Positions 55,629 to 61,655 of a DNA stretch of 64,000 nucleotides are shown one piece after another. The DNA is taken from assembly GCF_000143845.1 (NCBI RefSeq), contig NC_014363.1, positions 1,101,186 through 1,165,185 of the forward strand, written 5' to 3'. Origin of the DNA: Olsenella uli DSM 7084. GTDB taxonomy: Bacteria > Actinomycetota > Coriobacteriia > Coriobacteriales > Atopobiaceae. A program made the translations under genes and the position numbers. Below the pieces are notes generated by a model. That model saw nothing but the letters and a program-made list of their open reading frames with translations, was not told where the DNA came from and searched no databases. Position 1 is the first letter of the stretch; every line of letters begins with the position of its first letter.

Positions 55629-55657
55629 CCCTTAACTATCTCTCAGCAAGCCCTTAA
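55629..55657. promoter_or_regulatory. CCCTTAA direct repeats, candidate response-regulator site
   Basis: CCCTTAA occurs at 55629-55635 and 55651-55657, exactly 22 bp apart (about two helical turns), in the region divergent between the carboxypeptidase and the response regulator genes. OmpR-type regulators bind such direct repeats. Confidence 0.4.
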
Positions 55658-55791
55658 GCCATTCTGAAGATTGGGGCCACCCCACGGCAGTTCGTGGATA
55701 ATCAGGGCCGTGCGGGTGCTCGGAGCCAGGAGCGACCCTTGGGGTCGCCCGCACCCAGATTGGCAAATACGCAGACCGACAAGGAACCGAT

Positions 55792-56487
55792 ATGTCCGAA
55801 CATGTGCTCGTTGTAGATGACAGCAGGGAGATTGCGGACCTCGTCACCACGCTGCTCGGGGCCGAGGGCATCCATGCCGATGCGTGCCACGACGGGGAGA
55901 GCGCCCTTGAGCGCTTTGCCGAGAGGGGCTATGGCCTCGTGATCCTCGACATCATGATGCCCGGCCTGGACGGGTGGGAGGTCTGTCGGCGCATTCGACG
56001 GACCTCGGCGGTGCCCGTCCTGTTCCTCTCGGCAAAGTCCGAGGAGATGGACGTGGTCAGGGGCTTCTCCCTGGATGCGGACGACTACATCACCAAGCCC
56101 TTCAAGCCGTTCGAACTGATCGCCCGCGTGAAGGCGCGGCTACGCAGGGCCGCCCGGCCCGACGGCATCCTCTGCGCCCAGGGCATCGCGCTCGAACCCC
56201 TGACGCATAGGGCCACCCTGCACGACCTGGAACTCTCGCTCACCCCAAAGGAGTTCGGCATCCTCGAACTCCTGCTCAGGAACGCAGGCAGGCCCGTACC
56301 GAACCGTATGATATACGAGGAGGTATGGCGCGATGCGTACCTCCCCTCGGCCAACAACACGGTCATGGTGCACATCAGGAACCTGAGGCACAAGCTGGCC
56401 GGCATCGATTCCTCGGCACACCCCATCCAGACCGTGTGGGGCGTCGGATACAGGGTCGCTGACGGCAGGCTGGAGGCAGGCGAATGA
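55792..56487 (+). CDS. OmpR-family response regulator (VanR-like)
   Basis: DNA-binding response regulator of 231 residues. The receiver domain has the acidic pocket HVLVVDDSREIADL, the phospho-acceptor aspartate in LVILDIMMPGLDG, the switch FLSAKS and the lysine in DADDYITKPFKPFEL. The winged-helix effector domain has LTPKEFGILELLLRNAG and VHIRNLRHKL plus a GVGYR wing. Similarity in order and motifs to VanR is clear. The kinase gene starts within the last codons (4-nt overlap). It is divergent from the carboxypeptidase gene, its likely target. Confidence 0.92.
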   Translation: MSEHVLVVDDSREIADLVTTLLGAEGIHADACHDGESALERFAERGYGLVILDIMMPGLDGWEVCRRIRRTSAVPVLFLSAKSEEMDVVRGFSLDADDYITKPFKPFELIARVKARLRRAARPDGILCAQGIALEPLTHRATLHDLELSLTPKEFGILELLLRNAGRPVPNRMIYEEVWRDAYLPSANNTVMVHIRNLRHKLAGIDSSAHPIQTVWGVGYRVADGRLEAGE

Positions 56488-57728
56488 GGCAGAGGCTCAA
56501 CCGGCAGTCCCAGCAGCTCTTCAGGAAGACGTTCGTGCGCATGCTCGTTGCACTCGTCGTGTACACGGCGGCGTTTGCCGCGCTCGCGCTCTGGGCAAAC
56601 CTCTCGGTGTTTCCCTCGATCGCGGAGGGCATCGCCGAGAGCGCCCATTGGACCGAGGTCAGCCAGGAGCGCTACCGACAGATCAACGCGATGGGCCAAA
56701 GCACGACACTCGACGCCTGGCCGACGACGGATGGTAGGTACATGGCACGCGACCTTAGCGACTACCGGCGATTCCAGCAGCTGAAGATGCCCGCCGTGTC
56801 CGTCGCATACACGCTTGGCGCCGTAGCCCTCCTGTTTGTCACGCTCCGCCGCTCCTTCTCGTACTTCGACGAGCTCTCGAACGGGGTCACATCCCTTCTG
56901 GGCGATCCCGAAAGGCAGATAGAGCTGTCCGATGACCTTTCCCTCACGCAGGGCGACCTCCTGCGAATCCAACGGAGGGCCCTCTCAGATGCCAAGGCGG
57001 CCAAGATGGCCGAGCAGAGGAAGGACGAGCTCGTCGCCTACATAGCCCATGACATCAGGACGCCTCTCACGACCATCCTCGGCTATCTTGACATCCTGCG
57101 ATCCACGCCAGACCTTCCGAGCGACGCGCGAGGGCGCTACGCCCAGATCAGCTATGACAGCGCGACCAGGCTGAACGATCTGCTCGACGAGTTCTTCGAG
57201 GTGACCCGCTACAACCTGCAGTCAATTCCCCTGAAACGCGAGGACACGGACGTCGCGCTCCTGTGTCGGCAGGTGGAGGAGGAGCTTCATCCGGACTCGC
57301 AGGCAAGGGGGGTCGCCATCGCCCACGGCGGACCGGACGAGCTCGTGTGGTTCATCGACCCCGAGAAGTTTGCCCGCGTGCTCTCTAACGTCCTGAGAAA
57401 CGCCATCGCCTTCGCCTCGCCAGGAACCACGGTCAACGTGGACGCTCGGACCAAGGAAGGGGGGCTCGTGGTCTGCGTCACCGACTGCGGCAGGGAGATA
57501 TCGGCCGAACACCTGGGACTGATCTTCGAGAAGTTCTATCGCGAGGATGGCGCACGCCCGGCAGAGCGTGGCAGGGCCGGATTGGGCCTTGCCATCGCCA
57601 AGGAGCTGGTCGTGGCCCATGGTGGTGACATCCGTGCAGCCAGCAAGCTGGGCGAGACGACCTTCACTATCCGCATCCCGGGCGCAAGGGTCGCATCGGC
57701 GCACGCGATATCCGAGAACGGAACCTGA
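56484..57728 (+). CDS. Sensor histidine kinase (VanS-like)
   Basis: Membrane sensor of 414 residues. It has two membrane segments (about residues 21-41 and 101-121) around an extracytoplasmic loop of about 60 residues, a linker, the H-box LVAYIAHDIRTPLTTILGYL, N-box ARVLSNVLRNAIAFASPG, and the ATP-lid RAGLGLAIAKELVVAHGG. This is the VanS type of kinase. It overlaps the response regulator gene by 4 nt. The small extracellular loop could sense a cell-wall signal; the ligand is unknown. No vanHAX genes are in this window. Confidence 0.92.
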   Translation: MRQRLNRQSQQLFRKTFVRMLVALVVYTAAFAALALWANLSVFPSIAEGIAESAHWTEVSQERYRQINAMGQSTTLDAWPTTDGRYMARDLSDYRRFQQLKMPAVSVAYTLGAVALLFVTLRRSFSYFDELSNGVTSLLGDPERQIELSDDLSLTQGDLLRIQRRALSDAKAAKMAEQRKDELVAYIAHDIRTPLTTILGYLDILRSTPDLPSDARGRYAQISYDSATRLNDLLDEFFEVTRYNLQSIPLKREDTDVALLCRQVEEELHPDSQARGVAIAHGGPDELVWFIDPEKFARVLSNVLRNAIAFASPGTTVNVDARTKEGGLVVCVTDCGREISAEHLGLIFEKFYREDGARPAERGRAGLGLAIAKELVVAHGGDIRAASKLGETTFTIRIPGARVASAHAISENGT

Positions 57729-57756
57729 CGGGACGAGCCCGTTGGACATGGCTGGA

Positions 57757-57797
57757 CCGCCTCCCATTCCTTGGACATGGGAATGGGAGGCGGCTTT
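57757..57797. terminator. Bidirectional terminator-like hairpin
   Basis: CCGCCTCCCATTCC (57757-57770) and GGAATGGGAGGCGG (57780-57793) form a perfect 14-bp stem around a 9-nt loop, followed by CTTTGG on the plus strand. It lies between the convergent sensor kinase and hpd-cluster genes and probably ends both transcripts. Confidence 0.75.
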
Positions 57798-57900
57798 GGG
57801 GCGGTCAAGCTTTTTCCCGACACCTTTTGAGCACCTCTATGCCGCGCACCCTCGGCTGCGGCTGGGAGTCGTGAGGGGCGCTTGGGTCAATTCCGGGTCG

Positions 57901-59238
57901 TCACTCCTCGACCTTGGTCGGGAGGAGAGCACCGCAGAGCAGAGAGACCACGAAGGCGCCCATGCCAAAGAATAGCGTGGAGGACTGGATGCCGGTGGCG
58001 TTGGGCAGGAAGGCGCCCATGAACGTGCCGAACGAGGGCCCGATGCCCATGATGATCAGGGTGGCAAGGCCCCAGATCTTGCCAAGCGAGGCGCCGCCGA
58101 AGACGGTGCCGGCATAGCCGGCCGCACCACCAGGCTCGATGCCCCAGTAGATGGCAAGGATGATCATGCCGAGGCAGACCAGGGGGATGTTGCCGGTGAG
58201 GGCGAGCAGGCAGCCAATGATGCCGCAGGCGGGAGCGATGACGAGCATGATCTTACGGGCGCGACGCTCGTCACCCATCTTGCGGACCAGGTTGTCAGAG
58301 AACTTTCCCGTGAGTGGCATGGCAAAGATGCCCGCCAGGCCGATGAGCATGTAGATGAGGTTGCCCAGGGGGATGGTGCCCAGCAGTGGCGTGCCCTCCA
58401 TCGGGAAGATCTTGTCCCAGCCAAAGTTGTTGGCGAAGAACAGGACGATCTGGGACCAGATCAGGAACTCGCCCATGACGGCAAACATGAACGCAAAGAT
58501 GTCGAGCCACAGGGCCTTGGTCCTGAAGGCCTCGCCAAGGGACCAGGAGCGGGCGGGCTTTGCGGAGGCGGCCTTCTTGGGCAGGGAGTCAAAGCCAAAG
58601 GGCTTGACAGGGCTGCCCCCCTCGTCCTCCAGCTTGTCAGGCATGGGCTTGGCCACCAGCGCGGCGACGATGAGCATGACGGCCATGATGACGGACAGTA
58701 TCTTCATGCCCACGGACCAACCGGCGTCCTTGAGGACAGGCGAGATCACGATGGTGAGGAGAAGCTGGGCCATGGGAGCGCCCATGAAGGCGAGACCCCA
58801 GGCGGAGCCGTACTTTGCGCCGACGTACCACTTACGGCAGGAGATGGTCGAGGAGACCCAGAGCATGCCCGTGCCGATGCCGGCGAAGATGCCATAGGTG
58901 ACCAGGTACACCGGGAAGGCGAACGGGGCGCCCTCTGGTATGAACGAGGTCAGGAAGAAGCCGAGGAAACAGCAGATGGCACCGATGAAGTAGGTGGGAC
59001 GGGTACCGCGAGAGTCGATGAGCCTGCCACTGAAGAAGGCGGTGATGGCGTAGAAGGTCATCATGAAGCAGTAGCCGAGGGAGGCCTGGGTGGAAGTCCA
59101 ACCCATGGCGCCCATGAGGTCCTTCTGCATGATCGAGAAGGAGGAGCGGTATCCAAAGAGGCAGAAGACTGCGAGCCAAGCGGCGATGACGGTAAGGGTA
59201 CCGAACCTCTTCGCGGTCTCCTTGGAAATCTTTTCCAT
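57901..59238 (-). CDS. MFS transporter of the arylacetate decarboxylase cluster
   Basis: Twelve-segment major facilitator carrier of 445 residues, similar in layout to oxalate:formate antiporter (OxlT-like) proteins. It has a cytoplasmic loop of about 45 residues between the halves and MFS loops such as FFSGRLIDSRGTRPTYF. The start at 59238 (MEKISKETAKRFG) has GGACAGGTG upstream. It is the last gene of the hpd unit, 45 nt after the TPR gene, so it probably brings in 4-hydroxyphenylacetate (or a related acid) or exchanges it for a product. In O. scatoligenes an MFS carrier is also clustered with a related decarboxylase. Confidence 0.86.
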   Translation of the reverse strand: MEKISKETAKRFGTLTVIAAWLAVFCLFGYRSSFSIMQKDLMGAMGWTSTQASLGYCFMMTFYAITAFFSGRLIDSRGTRPTYFIGAICCFLGFFLTSFIPEGAPFAFPVYLVTYGIFAGIGTGMLWVSSTISCRKWYVGAKYGSAWGLAFMGAPMAQLLLTIVISPVLKDAGWSVGMKILSVIMAVMLIVAALVAKPMPDKLEDEGGSPVKPFGFDSLPKKAASAKPARSWSLGEAFRTKALWLDIFAFMFAVMGEFLIWSQIVLFFANNFGWDKIFPMEGTPLLGTIPLGNLIYMLIGLAGIFAMPLTGKFSDNLVRKMGDERRARKIMLVIAPACGIIGCLLALTGNIPLVCLGMIILAIYWGIEPGGAAGYAGTVFGGASLGKIWGLATLIIMGIGPSFGTFMGAFLPNATGIQSSTLFFGMGAFVVSLLCGALLPTKVEE

Positions 59239-59283
59239 TGACAACACCTGTCCTTTGGTAATGTTGCGTGACTTTGGGTAAAG

Positions 59284-60234
59284 CTAGCGACCATCAGAGG
59301 AGAGGGCTGCGGCAAGCGAGCTGTACTTGGAGGCGAGCTCCTGGTTGCCAGCACGCTGGTACATCTGGCCGCAGTTGATGCAGAGCATTGGCAGCTGGTC
59401 CTCGAGGGCACCGTTTTGCCGTGCCTGGTCGATCAGGTCGGCGAAGGCGTCCGCCGCCGCCACGAAGTTGCCCATGCGGAAGAAGATCATGGCCCTGAGG
59501 TTCAGCGCCTGATAGAGCAGGTCCCCGCGAAGCGCGTCGGGGGTTCCATCGACCAGGAGCCCCTCAACGGAGTCCAGGGCTTCCTTGGGACTCCCAAGCT
59601 GTGCCAAGGTGGCGGCATGGTTGAGCACCATCGATATGAACTCGCTCGATCCCAGGCCAATCTTGCCCATGGCGTCGACGGACTTCTTGGCGGCGGCACT
59701 TGCGCCCTCCTCGTCACCCTGGCGGGCAAGGATGACCGCCCTTGCGTCGTGGAGCCTGGACACCACCTCGAGCACGTCCTTGTCATTGTCCGTCCTCTCG
59801 GCGATGGACTCGGCGGCGTCCAGGACCTTGGAGGCACCCTCGAGATCATTGGCATCGATGCGAGCGTAGGCCTCGTTCACCTGGACGCGCACCTGCGCGA
59901 AAGTTCCCAGAAGGCCTGCCTGCTCGAGATACCCGCCGATCTCCTTGTAGGTGGAGAGGCACTTGTCCCACAGGGAGAGGCCGCGATAGAGGCTGGCCAG
60001 CTCGCTTGCGCAGCTGATCAGGCCGCTGTAGAGGTTGTGACGGAAGGCGTCATCCTCCCTCTGCATGGTCTCCTCGGACTTCCCACAGGGGCAGGAGGCG
60101 CCACTGCAGGTCATGACCCCACCGTCTTCGAGGCGCTTGATCTCGCCTAGAAGATAGGCTTCCAGAGCGGTGGGATCTCCGGTGGTGGTGTACTTGTTCA
60201 CGGACGCGGCAAAGCTTGTCGGATCAAAGAGCAT
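59284..60234 (-). CDS. TPR-repeat protein with N-terminal cysteine cluster, hpd-associated
   Basis: A 316-residue soluble alpha-helical protein with no known enzyme motif. The sequence is a series of TPR-like helix pairs from about residue 60 on (for example AFRHNLYSGLISCASELASL and LLYQALNLRAMIFFRMGNFV). Before them it has CSGASCPCGKSEE, a C-x4-C-x-C cluster that could bind metal or iron-sulfur, and a lone CINCG near the end. GAGGAG precedes the ATG. It is located between hpdA and the MFS carrier, 66 nt after the activase. A chaperone, assembly or regulatory role for the decarboxylase is only an inference. Confidence 0.78.
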   Translation of the reverse strand: MLFDPTSFAASVNKYTTTGDPTALEAYLLGEIKRLEDGGVMTCSGASCPCGKSEETMQREDDAFRHNLYSGLISCASELASLYRGLSLWDKCLSTYKEIGGYLEQAGLLGTFAQVRVQVNEAYARIDANDLEGASKVLDAAESIAERTDNDKDVLEVVSRLHDARAVILARQGDEEGASAAAKKSVDAMGKIGLGSSEFISMVLNHAATLAQLGSPKEALDSVEGLLVDGTPDALRGDLLYQALNLRAMIFFRMGNFVAAADAFADLIDQARQNGALEDQLPMLCINCGQMYQRAGNQELASKYSSLAAALSSDGR

Positions 60235-60300
60235 GGGAATCAATCTCCTCACGTCCCCGTCGGGGCCTGTCGGCCTAGTGGGCTAGTGGGTCACTCCGCC

Positions 60301-61245
60301 CTAGAACGGAGTGTCGTCGCCAACGTAGCAGGCAATGCCGGCATCGAGATACATGTCCTGGAGCTCGCTCATGCGCTCGTCGTCCATGTCGCCCTTATTG
60401 GCGTATTCGTATTCAAGACCGAGCTGTTCCCACTTGGTCTGGCCCATCCTGTGGAACTTCAGGAGGTTGATCTCATAGAGGTCGTTCTCGTTCATGAAGT
60501 CGATGACCTGCCTGGCGTTCTCGTCGGAGTCGTTGTATCCGGCGATGGTGGGCACGCGCAGAACCAGACGACCCGGCCAGTTTGTCTGGGCCAGGGCAGA
60601 TATGTTCCTGAGGATCTGCTTGTTGCTGACTCCGGTACCCCATACATGAGCCTCGTCGTCCATGTTCTTCATGTCGACGAAAGCGAAGTCGATGCGCTTG
60701 AAAACCTCCAGGAAACGCTCGGTGGAGGTAAAGCCGGAGGTCTCGATCGCGGTGTGTATCCAGGTCTTGCGACAGCCCTTGAGGACTTCGACCAGGAAGT
60801 CCGACTGCATGAGCGGCTCGCCACCGGTGAAGGTGACGCCGCCATCAGAGCCCCAGTTGCTGCGGTCGCGGTCGAGGACCCCAAGGAGCCCGTCCACGGT
60901 CATCTCGCGAACCGGCTGCTTGAGGGCGCCGGCGGCACAGCTGTTGACGCACTCGATGGTCTCGCACTCGAGGCAGGCCTTCCAGTTGAAGGAGGGACCG
61001 GCCTCGTCGGACACCGCCAGGGATCCGTGGGGGCACGCGTCGCGGCATGCCCGACACCCCTGGTCCCACTTGCAGGTACGCTCGGCAAACATAAGCTGCT
61101 TCCTGGGCCTCTGACTCTCCGGGTTGGCACACCAGCGACATTCGAGCGGACAGCCGTCGAGGAAGACGTTGGTTCGGCAGCCAGGTCCGTCATGGACGGA
61201 ATAGCTCTGGATATCAAAGACCATGCCAGTGAGCTGTTCACTCAT
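60301..61245 (-). CDS. hpdA: Glycyl-radical enzyme activase HpdA
   Basis: Radical SAM enzyme that installs the glycyl radical on HpdB. The 314-residue protein has the SAM cluster motif DGCPLECRWCANPES, an inserted two-cluster ferredoxin region (CKWDQGCRACRDACPHG and CLECETIECVNSCAAGA) typical of activases for hydroxyphenylacetate, glycerol and related enzymes, and the GGEPLMQ motif. AGGAG lies 8 nt before the ATG at 61245. It follows hpdC by 101 nt. All cluster cysteines are present. Confidence 0.93.
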   Translation of the reverse strand: MSEQLTGMVFDIQSYSVHDGPGCRTNVFLDGCPLECRWCANPESQRPRKQLMFAERTCKWDQGCRACRDACPHGSLAVSDEAGPSFNWKACLECETIECVNSCAAGALKQPVREMTVDGLLGVLDRDRSNWGSDGGVTFTGGEPLMQSDFLVEVLKGCRKTWIHTAIETSGFTSTERFLEVFKRIDFAFVDMKNMDDEAHVWGTGVSNKQILRNISALAQTNWPGRLVLRVPTIAGYNDSDENARQVIDFMNENDLYEINLLKFHRMGQTKWEQLGLEYEYANKGDMDDERMSELQDMYLDAGIACYVGDDTPF

Positions 61246-61346
61246 GGGAATCGCTCCTGCAGTTCCTCGCAATGGACAAAGGGTAAGGACCAGCGACGCC
61301 CCCTGCCATCGGAACCAGTCCGATGGCAGGGTCGGACGGGGCCTAC

Positions 61347-61607
61347 CTAGTTACGGGCAAACTTCTCGCACGAGAAGGAGCCGCAGTCGCCATAGGCCCA
61401 CTCCTCCTTGTCGAATCCCTTGCAGACGCCAATGCCGTGGGAGTCGGGGTCACAGAAGCACTTGCAGAACTTGCAGAGGAAGCCCTCCTTGAAGGTCTCG
61501 GGGTCGGCCTCGCCATCGTACGGGATAATCTCCCGGGTGCGCAGGTCCATGCCCTTCTCGCAGTCGAGCGGCAGATAGTACAGGCTCTCGTAGTTGTAGT
61601 GCGCCAT
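61347..61607 (-). CDS. hpdC: Arylacetate decarboxylase small iron-sulfur subunit HpdC
   Basis: Small partner of the glycyl radical decarboxylase. The 86-residue protein, by comparison with my memory of the clostridial HpdC (85 residues), keeps the C-terminal [4Fe-4S] ligands (C45, C48, C62 and C80), with the conserved IGVCKGFDKEEWAYG. In the N-terminal half only H3 and C16 are seen, while the first and third cysteines of the known N-terminal cluster are missing. Extra cysteines occur at C50, C52 and C75. The start at 61607 is preferred to 61619 because of length and GGTGA spacing. It lies 48 nt after hpdB. Confidence 0.9.
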   Translation of the reverse strand: MAHYNYESLYYLPLDCEKGMDLRTREIIPYDGEADPETFKEGFLCKFCKCFCDPDSHGIGVCKGFDKEEWAYGDCGSFSCEKFARN

Positions 61608-61655
61608 TATGTTCACCAACCAATCGTCGTAAGCGTCAGATGCGGGTGCGTCTTC

